From positions 62,001 through 126,000 of the forward strand of contig NZ_CACSJJ010000006.1 in assembly GCF_902706295.1 (NCBI RefSeq): 64,000 nt of DNA. Direction: 5' to 3'. Shown in pieces: positions 42,870 through 51,209 of this stretch (the first letter of the stretch is position 1; the number at the start of each line of letters is the position of its first letter). A program made the translations under genes and the position numbers. This DNA comes from Arthrobacter sp. 18067 (lineage in GTDB: Bacteria > Actinomycetota > Actinomycetes > Actinomycetales > Micrococcaceae). Under the pieces are notes generated by a model that worked only from the letters and a program-made list of their open reading frames with translations, had not been told where the DNA came from and ran no database searches.

Positions 42870-43733
42870 ATGAAGGGCATCATGAACCTGAAGTGCGTTC
42901 CAGTGAAGCTTGCTGCCCTGGCGCTGGCGGGTGCAGTGCTCGCGGCGACCACAGCCTGCTCCGCCGAAAACAAGGGACCACAGGTAACGTCCACGGCTAC
43001 GTCAAAGCCCAACAGTTCGGAGTCCGGAACAGGGACGCCAACAGACAGCACGACGCCGGAACCTGGGAATGCGGGTAGCCCACCGTCCGTGACGCCGGGT
43101 TCGGAGGGGACGTCCACGGATCAAGCCACTGCCAGCCCAAGTGCACAGGCAACCGCGGTGTCATGGAAGACCTACACGGACTCTGCCAAGACCGTCAGCT
43201 TCGATCTTCCCCGGGACTGGATTGCCCAGTCGGTATCACCCGACGCCGGCTCCTTGTCGGGAGCCGTTAAGGTGGAAGTCAAGGATGCTGCAGGAAGATA
43301 CCTTGCCACCCTGCAAACCGGGCTCCCACCAGCCACTCCCGTTGCCTGCCCTGCCGGACAGGGGCGCCCTTACGTGGTGATCAGCAGCGTGCCCTTGGAC
43401 ATCCCGCACTCCGACGGTCCGGACACCATTGATCCGCGGGTGGTCTTCCGGGTAATCCAGGGCTACAAGTTCTTCGGCTCCTACGGCATCACCAATATGG
43501 TGGCGGGGGCGGACGGGCAGTCCTGCGAACTCCGGAACCGAGTACAGGGTCCCTCCGGGAAAGGCGATTATTCCTTCGGGGACGTGCCGGCAATACGTTC
43601 CTTCGCCACTGACGAGAAGGTGGCGCCGGCCAAGGCGTTCGACACTTTGGACCTGGCGGCGAAGTACGCGGTCCATGGTTCTGAATTCGCCAATGTCCAG
43701 CGGATGCTACTGTCTCTGAAGGTCAATCTGTAG
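42870..43733 (+). CDS. Predicted lipoprotein, function unknown
   Basis: A 287-residue secreted protein with a signal sequence (LKCVPVKLAALALAGAVLAA) ending near TTAC, a lipobox with an imperfect -3 residue. A long Ser/Thr/Pro-rich linker (about residues 35-90) leads to a globular domain with KTVSFDLPRDWIAQSVSPDA and a central DPRVVFRVIQGYKFFGSYGI. It resembles other actinobacterial surface lipoproteins of unknown role. Starts at 42864 (GTG), 42870 and 42882 are all in frame. No operon partner. Confidence 0.7.
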   Translation: MKGIMNLKCVPVKLAALALAGAVLAATTACSAENKGPQVTSTATSKPNSSESGTGTPTDSTTPEPGNAGSPPSVTPGSEGTSTDQATASPSAQATAVSWKTYTDSAKTVSFDLPRDWIAQSVSPDAGSLSGAVKVEVKDAAGRYLATLQTGLPPATPVACPAGQGRPYVVISSVPLDIPHSDGPDTIDPRVVFRVIQGYKFFGSYGITNMVAGADGQSCELRNRVQGPSGKGDYSFGDVPAIRSFATDEKVAPAKAFDTLDLAAKYAVHGSEFANVQRMLLSLKVNL

Positions 43734-43803
43734 TCCTGCGATTGGCTGGTTCACACATATGGCGGCGATGGGGGCTGCCCGCCGCAACCCACCCCGGAGA
43801 TCA

Positions 43804-44610
43804 ATGGAACGCAACGTTGCTGCCACGCTCGTTTTCAAGACCGCAGCCAACACAAAAGTGGCCATGGCCATTGCCGTGGCCGGGAACCCTGGCTACGAGT
43901 CAGTGACGGAAACCCTGTCCATCACCACGGCCGGGGTGGACGTTCCTTTCGCCGAACTCAGTGACCACCACGGAGGCCGCTTCCACTACATGGAGTTCAG
44001 TGAACCGAGCGAAGTGTCCGTGGAGTACCGTGCCACTGTCCACGGCTTTGGCGTCCCTGATGAGTCCTCTCCCATGGAACTGATCCGGTACGTACGTCCC
44101 AGCCGATATGCGGAGTCTGACCGGCTCCTGCCCACGTCATACGCCGAGTTCGGTGGCCTGCAGGGAGCCGAGCTGCTCCACGCCGTCCGCAACTGGGTCA
44201 ATGGGGAGCTCCGCTACGTCAGCGGTTCTTCACGGGGTACGGACGGGGCCGTGGAAACCCTGCTTCACCGCAAGGGTGTGTGCCGCGACTTTGCCCACCT
44301 CGCCATTGCGCTGTTGAGGGCAAAAGATGTCCCCGCCCGACTCGCAGCGGTCTACGCGCCGGGCTTGAGCCCCATGGATTTCCATGCGGTGGCCGAAGCG
44401 TATATTGACGGTGCCTGGCACATCATCGATCCCACAGGTTTGGCACCACGGAGGTCCATGCTCCGCATCACGGCAGGACGTGACTCCTCGGACACGGCGT
44501 TCCTGTCCACCGTGGGTGGCAGCCTGTCGCTCAAGACCCTCAAGGTGAGCGCCTCGGTCAACGGCGAGCTCCCGGTGGACGACCCCCGGGAGCTCATCAG
44601 CCTGCGTTAG
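43804..44610 (+). CDS. Transglutaminase-like protease-fold protein
   Basis: A 268-residue protein with the transglutaminase-like catalytic triad: Cys in HRKGVCRDFAHLAIALLR, His in PMDFHAVAEAYI and Asp in WHIIDPTGLAP. The N-terminal 100 residues form a beta-rich domain usual for bacterial members of this group. It may act as a cysteine protease or amidase. No signal peptide, so cytoplasmic. The ATG at 43804 has GGAG upstream; the frame beginning at 43759 lacks one. Its stop shares TTAG with the convergent MarR gene. Confidence 0.83.
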   Translation: MERNVAATLVFKTAANTKVAMAIAVAGNPGYESVTETLSITTAGVDVPFAELSDHHGGRFHYMEFSEPSEVSVEYRATVHGFGVPDESSPMELIRYVRPSRYAESDRLLPTSYAEFGGLQGAELLHAVRNWVNGELRYVSGSSRGTDGAVETLLHRKGVCRDFAHLAIALLRAKDVPARLAAVYAPGLSPMDFHAVAEAYIDGAWHIIDPTGLAPRRSMLRITAGRDSSDTAFLSTVGGSLSLKTLKVSASVNGELPVDDPRELISLR

Positions 44611-45068
44611 TGTCCCGCCACGGATGCCCGAAGCTTCTCAGTCAGGCGCAACAACTCACGCTGTTCTTCGACAGTTAGAGCGGGTGCCACCAAGTGCGCG
44701 ATGTCACGGACATGTTCCCGGCCGATGGTCTTTTGAAGCTCACTGCCCGCTTCGGTGAGCGAGAGCAATACTCCTCGGCCGTCGTCGGGGGCTGTTGTCC
44801 TCTCTACCAATCCGCGCTTCTCCAGCCGGTCCACCAAGCGGCTCAAGCTGGACTGGCTCAGCAGCACTTTGTCGTTGATTTCATTGAGCCGGAGCTGGCC
44901 CGACGGGCATCTGGACAGGGTGAAAAGGACGTCGTATTCCTTGACGGGGAGGGTTTTGAACGCCGGTCCGGACTGGAGCTTCCGCATCACCGCCACCTGG
45001 GAGCGGAACAACGACTCCCAGGTCTCGGCGGCGAGGCGAACGGCGGAGGACGCCGACGGGCTGGACAT
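44607..45068 (-). CDS. MarR-family regulator
   Basis: A 153-residue MarR protein: SQVAVMRKLQSGPAFKTLPV, then KEYDVLFTLSRCPSGQLRLN, KVLLSQSSLSRLVDRLEKRG as the recognition helix, LVERTTAPDDGRGVLLSLTE as the wing, and a C-terminal dimer helix. Its ATG overlaps the stop of the upstream luciferase-like gene by one base, so they are co-transcribed. The palindrome at 46249-46266 in the shared promoter is its probable operator. Confidence 0.87.
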   Translation of the reverse strand: MSSPSASSAVRLAAETWESLFRSQVAVMRKLQSGPAFKTLPVKEYDVLFTLSRCPSGQLRLNEINDKVLLSQSSLSRLVDRLEKRGLVERTTAPDDGRGVLLSLTEAGSELQKTIGREHVRDIAHLVAPALTVEEQRELLRLTEKLRASVAGH

Positions 45069-46192
45069 CAGGCGTCCTGCCCCGTGGCGCCTGCGGATGC
45101 GGATTCGCTGACCTTGGCTTCCAGTGCTTCGGCAACGCGGGACGCGTGCGTTGGAGCGTCCGGCACGTGGGCCGGCTTCAGGGCAGCGTACTCCTTGCGC
45201 AGGACGGGAAGGACTTCCTCGCCGAAGAGGTCCAACTGCTCAAGGACGGTCTTCAGGGGGAGGCCCGCGTGGTCGATCAGGAACAACTGGCGTTGGTAGT
45301 CACCAAAGGCCTCACGGAACGTCAACGTCTTTTCGATGACTTCCTGGGGGCTTCCCACGGTCAGGGGCGTCTGTGAGGTGAAGTCCTCCAGCGACGGTCC
45401 GTGGCCGTAGACCGGCGCGTTGTCGAAGTACGGACGGAATTCCTTCACCGCGTCCTGGGAGTTCTTCCTCATGAAGAACTGGCCGCCGAGTCCCACGATT
45501 GCCTGGTCTGCCTTGCCGTGCCCATAGTGTTCGTAGCGCTCACGGTAGAGGCCGATCAGCTGCTGGTAGTGCTCCTTCGGCCAGAAGATGTTGTTGGCAA
45601 AGAAGCCGTCGCCGAAGTATGCCGCAACTTCTGCGATTTGCGGCGTGCGGATGGAACCGTGCCAGACAAAGGGGGCGACGCCGTCGAGCGGGCGTGGTGT
45701 GGACGTGAAGTTCTGCAGCGGAGTGCGGAACTTGCCGGACCAGTTGACCGTGTCCTCGTCCCACAGCTTGCGGAGCAGGCTGTAGTTTTCGATGGCGAGT
45801 TCTACGCCGTCCTGGATGTTCTTGCCGAACCAAGGGTAGACCGGTGCCGTGTTGCCGCGGCCGAGAACCAGGTCCACACGGCCGTCGGACAGGTGCTGCA
45901 GCATCGCGAAGTCTTCGGCAATCTTGACAGGATCGTTGGTGGTGATCAGTGTCGTGGCGGTGGAGAGGGTGATGCGCTCGGTCTGCGCGGCGATGTACGC
46001 CAGGGTCGTGGTAGGGGAGGAGGAGAAGAACGGCCGGTTGTGGTGCTCGCCAAGGGCGTAGACATCCATGCCGATTTCTTCGACCTTTTTGGCGATCGCA
46101 ACGGAGGCCTTGATGCGTTCGTTTTCCGTGGGCGTGCGGCCCGTGGTGGGGTCAGTGGTGATGTCACTGACGCTGAATACGCCGATCTGCAT
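45068..46192 (-). CDS. LLM-class flavin-dependent oxidoreductase (CE1758-like)
   Basis: A 374-residue luciferase-like monooxygenase with TIM-barrel features: MQIGVFSVSDITTDPTTGRT, VEEIGMDVYALGEHHNRPFF, ERITLSTATTLITTNDPVKI, DGRVDLVLGRGNTAPVYPWF and IAEVAAYFGDGFFANNIFWP. It uses reduced FMN to oxidise an unknown small molecule. The ATG at 46192 has AAAGG upstream; the longer frame is rejected. It forms a two-gene operon with a MarR repressor, a layout typical for response to a toxic organic or aldehyde. Confidence 0.86.
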   Translation of the reverse strand: MQIGVFSVSDITTDPTTGRTPTENERIKASVAIAKKVEEIGMDVYALGEHHNRPFFSSSPTTTLAYIAAQTERITLSTATTLITTNDPVKIAEDFAMLQHLSDGRVDLVLGRGNTAPVYPWFGKNIQDGVELAIENYSLLRKLWDEDTVNWSGKFRTPLQNFTSTPRPLDGVAPFVWHGSIRTPQIAEVAAYFGDGFFANNIFWPKEHYQQLIGLYRERYEHYGHGKADQAIVGLGGQFFMRKNSQDAVKEFRPYFDNAPVYGHGPSLEDFTSQTPLTVGSPQEVIEKTLTFREAFGDYQRQLFLIDHAGLPLKTVLEQLDLFGEEVLPVLRKEYAALKPAHVPDAPTHASRVAEALEAKVSESASAGATGQDA

Positions 46193-46248
46193 GATGTGCC
46201 TTTCTCCCTGCCCGTGGTCCCGGGCTCTGTAAACAGTGTAACCCAAAC

Positions 46249-46266
46249 TAGATGCATTTGCATGTA
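46249..46266. promoter_or_regulatory. MarR-type operator upstream of the LLM-marR operon
   Basis: The palindrome TA-N-ATGCA-TT-TGCAT-N-TA lies 57 bases before the LLM start and overlaps the expected -35 region of the leftward promoter. Its size and AT-rich symmetrical arms fit a MarR dimer, and the operon encodes one. Confidence 0.6.
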
Positions 46267-46341
46267 TCGATGGCTGTAACAGGGCAGGCCCGGGAATTGT
46301 TCCCGGCCCTGCCCATCAAGGGTCAATCTGTTGGGAGTCCG

Positions 46342-49300
46342 CTATTCTCCGGGATTGTGGGCCGCGCGGCGACCCTTGACGCGGGGAATCATGCCCGTGG
46401 TCCAGTCCTGGAACTCATCCGACGGACCTCCGGCAGATCCGTTGCCCGACGTCGGCTCCGGCTTGTCCTGCAGAGCCTTCTGCAGGTCTTTCTTCTCCCT
46501 GCGGCCCTCCACCAATTTGTAGAGGACGGGGACCAGTACCAGCGTCAAGGCCGTAGAGGACACCAGCCCGCCGATCACCACGATGGCCAGCGGTTGTGAA
46601 ATGAACCCACCGCCGCCCGTGAGTCCAAGTGCCATGGGGGTCAGCGCAAATACAGTGGCCAGCGCCGTCATCAGGATGGGGCGGAGGCGTTGGCGCGCAC
46701 CGTGGGTGATGGCGTCTGCCACGTTCATGCCCGGGCTGCCGTCGTGCGGCCTGCGGTACTGGTTGATGAGGTCGATCAGGACGATCGCGTTGGTCACGAC
46801 GATGCCCACCAGCATCAGCATGCCGATCAGCGAAGGGAGGCCCAGCGGAACGCCGGTTACCAGCAGCAAGCCAACAGCGCCCGTTGCGGCGAAGGGGACC
46901 GAGACCAGCAGGATCAGCGGCTGTATCAGAGACTTGAAGGCCGCAACCATAATCACATAGACGATGGCGATGGCGGCCAGCAGCGCCAGCCCCAACTGCC
47001 GGAACGACTCCGCCTGTTGGGTAGTTGCCCCACCGATGGTGGCAGTAACCCCTGCCGGCAGCTCCACCTCCGCCAGGCGCTCCTGCACCGCTGTGCTGAC
47101 GCTGCCCAGGTTGGAACCCGACGGCGTCACGGTTACCCGCGCGGTCCGCTGCCCGTTGCTGCTGGTGATGGAAACGGGAGCGTCCACCTGTTCGACGGCG
47201 GCGATGGACTCCAGCGCCACCCCACCGCGTGCTGCCGGGAGCTGAAGTGCCCGCACCGAGGCAATGCTGGTGAAGCGCGTACCCTCACCGATCTGCACAG
47301 GGTAGTCGTTGGTGTCGATCCTGACGGTGCCGGCAGGGATGGGGCTGACAGTGGAGGCAAGGAAGGCTCCCACCTGCTCCTCTGTCAGGCCGGCCGCCAC
47401 GGCCTTGGCGCGGTCAACCCGGACCTGAACCACCGATTGCTTGGAGGCGAGGTTGGTTGCCACCTCGGAACTTCCGGGCACTCCGTCCATGGCTTTGACC
47501 AAGGCATCGCTGGCGGTTTGGAGATCGGCGGAGTTCGCGGCCCGGATGGTGATGTCCACGGTGGAGGACGTTCCGAATCCGCCTTGCTGGGACCCTACGG
47601 TGACCTTCCCCGCGGCCCCCTCAAGCTTGGAACGGACCTCGTCCTGGAGTTTGGTCTGGTTCACTTTCTCGTCGGTGACAATCGTGAACGTCGAGTTGGA
47701 TGAACCGGTGGATGTCAGGGCAGCGAAGCCCGTTTGCGCATTTCCGGAGGTGACCTGCACGTCCTTGATGCCCTCAATGCCCTTGAGGGCGTCCTCAATC
47801 CTTGCGGCCTCATCGCTGGTTGCCTGCAGGCTTGTCCCAGCCGGCAGGACCTGGCGCACCGTCATGCTGTTCTCGCCGGAGCGCCCCAGCAGGTCGGTGG
47901 CCAGGAGCGGAGACACTGCAATGGTCGCCACGAGGACCAAGGCCGCCGCAGACAACGTGATGACCGGGTGTTTCTGGGTTTTCGCCAGGATGGGTAGGTA
48001 CCCGCGCTGAAGCCGGCTCCGCTGCTCGGCCTCACGGGCCTTCTCGGCCGCTGCCTGGGCGGACGCTGCAGCCTCAGCGCCCTTTGGCGCCGAGGAGAGG
48101 AACCAGTAGGCCAGTACGGGAACGATCGTGAGGGATACCAACAGCGACGACAGAAGAGCGATGGTCACGGTCAGGGCGAAAGGCCTGAACAGTTCCCCGG
48201 CGAGGTCGCCCACGAAGGCGATGGGCAGGAAGACAGCCACGGTGGTCAGGGTGGAAGCGGTGATGGCTCCGGCGACTTCCCGGATGGAGGTCAGAATGGC
48301 GGTGAGCTTGTGTTCGCCGTAACTGAGGTGTCGCTTGATGTTCTCAATCACCACGATGGAGTCGTCAACCACGCGCCCGATCGCAATGGTCAGCGCCCCC
48401 AAAGTGAGGATGTTGAGCGAATATCCGGTCGCGGAGATGCCGATGAACGTGATCAGCAGCGAGAGCGGGATGGACACGGCTGTGACCAGGGTGGACCGTA
48501 CGGACATCAGGAACACCAGGATGACGGCCACGGCGAAGCCCAGGCCAAGCAGTCCTTCCGTGGTGAGGTCCTTGATGGATTTCTCGATGAACGGGGCCTG
48601 GTCGAAGACCGGTGTGAACGTGGCATTGTTGCCCAGCTCGTCCTGCATCGGTCCGATCGCGTCACGCACTGCATGGGAGATCGCGACGGTATCGCCCTCA
48701 GGCTTTTTGGTGACGGACAGTGCCAGAGTCGGTTTGCCGTTCGTGCGCGTGATGGAGGTGGCGGCGTCGTCCTCGATGCTGACGTCGGCCACCGCCCCGA
48801 TGGTGGCAGCACCCTTCGCCCCCGCCAAGGGCAGTCCTTTGATGATGTCCAGGGAGTCGACGGGACTGCCGAGTTGGAGGGACAACGTCTTGCCCTGGTC
48901 CTCGATTGTGCCCACAGGAACCAAAGTGCCGTTGTTCTTCAAGGCGTTGCTGATGGCCTGGATGGAAGCGCCACTGCTTGCCAGGTCTGCCGGACGGGGC
49001 TGGATCAGGATGTGCTGGCTGGAACCGCCCGTCACATCGGCGCCGCGGACGCCGTCGATCTTCTGGAGGCGGGGAACGCTCAACCGCAGGAGGTCGGCGT
49101 TGAGTTCGCTGAGCGGTTTGTCCGAGGACACCGCCAGGTAGACGATGGGGAAATCGCTGATGTTCCCGGCTATGGACTGGGGTTCGACGTCGGCGGGCAG
49201 CACCCGCTTGGCGTTCGAGATGGCCCGGTCGATCTGGTTGCGGGCCCTGTCCAGGTTGGAGCCGTACGTGAACACCATGGTGATCTGCGATACGCCGTTG

Positions 49301-49557
49301 CGGGACGTTGACGTGGTGGATTCCAGGCCCTCGACACTGTTCAGTGCTGTTTCCAGTGGCTGGCTCAACTGCTTGTCCACGACCTCAGGCGAAGCGCCAG
49401 GCATGGAAGTCACCACAGTGATCTGCGGGAACTCGATGGACGGGATGAGTTCCTGCTTAAGGGACCCCATGGTGATCACGCCGAACACCGCCGCAAAGAC
49501 GGTGATCAGCGCGATCAGGGCCCGGTTTCCCAGAGAAAGCTTGGCCAGGCGGAACAT
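46342..49557 (-). CDS. RND-family efflux transporter (HAE1/AcrB-like)
   Basis: A 1071-residue membrane protein with the RND layout: one helix at the N-terminus (RALIALITVFAAVFGVITMG), a large periplasmic-type loop, six helices including GRVVDDSIVVIENIKRHLSY (the conserved acidic pair), a second large loop and six more helices (GMLMLVGIVVTNAIVLIDLI). This is the hydrophobe/amphiphile exporter type, unusual in actinobacteria, where MMPL proteins are more common. No membrane-fusion protein gene lies beside it. GGGAG precedes the ATG. A dyad at 49578-49591 lies just upstream. Substrate unknown. Confidence 0.88.
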   Translation of the reverse strand: MFRLAKLSLGNRALIALITVFAAVFGVITMGSLKQELIPSIEFPQITVVTSMPGASPEVVDKQLSQPLETALNSVEGLESTTSTSRNGVSQITMVFTYGSNLDRARNQIDRAISNAKRVLPADVEPQSIAGNISDFPIVYLAVSSDKPLSELNADLLRLSVPRLQKIDGVRGADVTGGSSQHILIQPRPADLASSGASIQAISNALKNNGTLVPVGTIEDQGKTLSLQLGSPVDSLDIIKGLPLAGAKGAATIGAVADVSIEDDAATSITRTNGKPTLALSVTKKPEGDTVAISHAVRDAIGPMQDELGNNATFTPVFDQAPFIEKSIKDLTTEGLLGLGFAVAVILVFLMSVRSTLVTAVSIPLSLLITFIGISATGYSLNILTLGALTIAIGRVVDDSIVVIENIKRHLSYGEHKLTAILTSIREVAGAITASTLTTVAVFLPIAFVGDLAGELFRPFALTVTIALLSSLLVSLTIVPVLAYWFLSSAPKGAEAAASAQAAAEKAREAEQRSRLQRGYLPILAKTQKHPVITLSAAALVLVATIAVSPLLATDLLGRSGENSMTVRQVLPAGTSLQATSDEAARIEDALKGIEGIKDVQVTSGNAQTGFAALTSTGSSNSTFTIVTDEKVNQTKLQDEVRSKLEGAAGKVTVGSQQGGFGTSSTVDITIRAANSADLQTASDALVKAMDGVPGSSEVATNLASKQSVVQVRVDRAKAVAAGLTEEQVGAFLASTVSPIPAGTVRIDTNDYPVQIGEGTRFTSIASVRALQLPAARGGVALESIAAVEQVDAPVSITSSNGQRTARVTVTPSGSNLGSVSTAVQERLAEVELPAGVTATIGGATTQQAESFRQLGLALLAAIAIVYVIMVAAFKSLIQPLILLVSVPFAATGAVGLLLVTGVPLGLPSLIGMLMLVGIVVTNAIVLIDLINQYRRPHDGSPGMNVADAITHGARQRLRPILMTALATVFALTPMALGLTGGGGFISQPLAIVVIGGLVSSTALTLVLVPVLYKLVEGRREKKDLQKALQDKPEPTSGNGSAGGPSDEFQDWTTGMIPRVKGRRAAHNPGE

Positions 49558-49577
49558 TGCATTGACTCCCAGGGTCT

Positions 49578-49591
49578 ACGAAACGATTCGT
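49578..49591. promoter_or_regulatory. Dyad ACGAA-N4-TTCGT upstream of the RND gene
   Basis: Perfect five-base arms lie 20 bases before the RND start codon, with partial extension GTC/GAC outside. The form resembles TetR operators. No regulator gene is adjacent, so the cognate protein would be elsewhere. Confidence 0.35.
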
Positions 49592-49624
49592 CTGACGGGA
49601 ACCGGCCGCAGCCCCGGGTATGGC

Positions 49625-51130
49625 CTAGCTTTGGACGGCGTTGGCCACTTCCAGTTGCAAGGACCGCGCGGTGCTTGCTTCCAGTTCGGCGGCGAGGTCC
49701 GGGTTCTCGTTGAGCTTGACGCCGTAGCCCGGCATCATGTCCTTGAGCTTGGACTGCCATCCCTTGAAGTTCTTGGGGAAGGACTTTTGCAGCAGCTCGA
49801 TCATGATGGGCACGGCGGTGGAAGCTCCAGGGGAAGCTCCAAGCAGTGCGCCGATGGAACCATCGCGGGAGGCGATGACCTCGGTGCCGAACTGCAGGAC
49901 GCCGCCCTTCTGGGGGTGCTTCTTGATGATTTGCACACGCTGGCCTGCGGTGATCAATTCCCAATTGGCACCGGCAGCCTCGGGGTAGTACTCCCGAAGG
50001 GCCTCCACCTTGGCCTCGTGACGCTTGGCGACCTCCTTGATGAGGTATGCCGTGAGGTCCATGTTGTCCTTGGCCACTGCCAGCATCGGGATGATGTTTC
50101 CTGGACGGATGGACAGGGGGAGGTCAAGATAGCTGGAGGTTTTCAGGAAGTTGGTGGAGAAGCCGGCATACGGGCCGAAGAGGAGGGAGCGCTTGCCATC
50201 CACGTATCGGGTGTCCAGGTGGGGGACCGACATGGGAGGAGCACCCACGGACGCCTGGCCGTAGACCTTGGCGCTGTGCTGGGAAGTGATGGCATCATCC
50301 GTGCAGCGGAAGAACTGTCCTGACACGGGGAAACCGCCGTAGCCCTTGCTTTCGGGAATGCCGGAGGCCTGCAGCAGGTGCAGGGCGCCGCCGCCGGCTC
50401 CGACAAAGACGAATTTGGCGTGGATGCGGCCGTGTTCGCCGGATTTGGTGTGCTTGATGGACAAGTCCCATCCGCCACCTGCTGCGCGGCTGATGTTGGT
50501 GACGTCGTGGCCGTAGTTGACCTCTGCGCCGCCGTCCTGCAAGTAGGTGGTCAATTCCCGTGTCAGGGCGCCGAAGTCGACGTCGGTACCTTCAGCTGCG
50601 CGGGTGGCGGCAACGCGCTGCTTGCGGTCCCGTCCCTTGACGATCAACGGGGCCCACTTGGCGATCTGGTCCTGGTCCTCGGTGTATTCCATGCTGCGGA
50701 ACAGCGTGTTGGGCTTGAGGGCCTCGTACCGGGTCTTGAGGAAGTTCGAGTGGTCATCGCCAATGACGAAGCTCATGTGCGGAACGGTGTTGATGAAGCC
50801 CTTGGGGGACCCGATGACATTGCTGTCCACCAAGTGGGACCAGAACTGGCGTGAGAGCTGGAACTGCTCGTTGATGTGGAGGGCCTTGGACGGGTCCACG
50901 GATCCGTCTTTGGCTGCGGGGGAGTAATTAAGCTCACACAGCGCGGCATGTCCGGTGCCGGCGTTGTTCCACGGCCCGGAGCTCTCAAGCCCCGCTTCGT
51001 CGAGTCGTTCGAACAGGGAGATGGTCCAGGTGGGTTCAAGTTGCTTGATGAACGCACCGAGGGTGGCACTCATGATTCCGCCGCCAATAAGGACGACGTC
51101 GGCATGTTGAGTCTTGGAAATGAAGGTCAC
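49625..51130 (-). CDS. mqo: Malate:quinone oxidoreductase
   Basis: A 501-residue peripheral membrane flavoenzyme that oxidises malate to oxaloacetate and passes electrons to quinone. Family blocks are [98 protein letters not shown] and [20 protein letters not shown]. The GTG at 51130 has GGAG seven bases upstream; TTG at 51136 is an in-frame alternative with bad spacing. Single gene; actinobacteria often use it along with or in place of malate dehydrogenase. Confidence 0.94.
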   Translation of the reverse strand: MTFISKTQHADVVLIGGGIMSATLGAFIKQLEPTWTISLFERLDEAGLESSGPWNNAGTGHAALCELNYSPAAKDGSVDPSKALHINEQFQLSRQFWSHLVDSNVIGSPKGFINTVPHMSFVIGDDHSNFLKTRYEALKPNTLFRSMEYTEDQDQIAKWAPLIVKGRDRKQRVAATRAAEGTDVDFGALTRELTTYLQDGGAEVNYGHDVTNISRAAGGGWDLSIKHTKSGEHGRIHAKFVFVGAGGGALHLLQASGIPESKGYGGFPVSGQFFRCTDDAITSQHSAKVYGQASVGAPPMSVPHLDTRYVDGKRSLLFGPYAGFSTNFLKTSSYLDLPLSIRPGNIIPMLAVAKDNMDLTAYLIKEVAKRHEAKVEALREYYPEAAGANWELITAGQRVQIIKKHPQKGGVLQFGTEVIASRDGSIGALLGASPGASTAVPIMIELLQKSFPKNFKGWQSKLKDMMPGYGVKLNENPDLAAELEASTARSLQLEVANAVQS

Positions 51131-51209
51131 GATCAATCTCCGTTAGCGGCGGCACTGGCTGTCACAGAATATCCCCGCGCAGACTCAATACTGAAATTGC
51201 GGGGAATCG

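Noticed and set aside
49145..50323. Rightward frame of 392 codons across the RND/mqo junction
   Set aside because: It is antisense to both genes, shows no motifs and follows the frame that GC-rich codons keep open.
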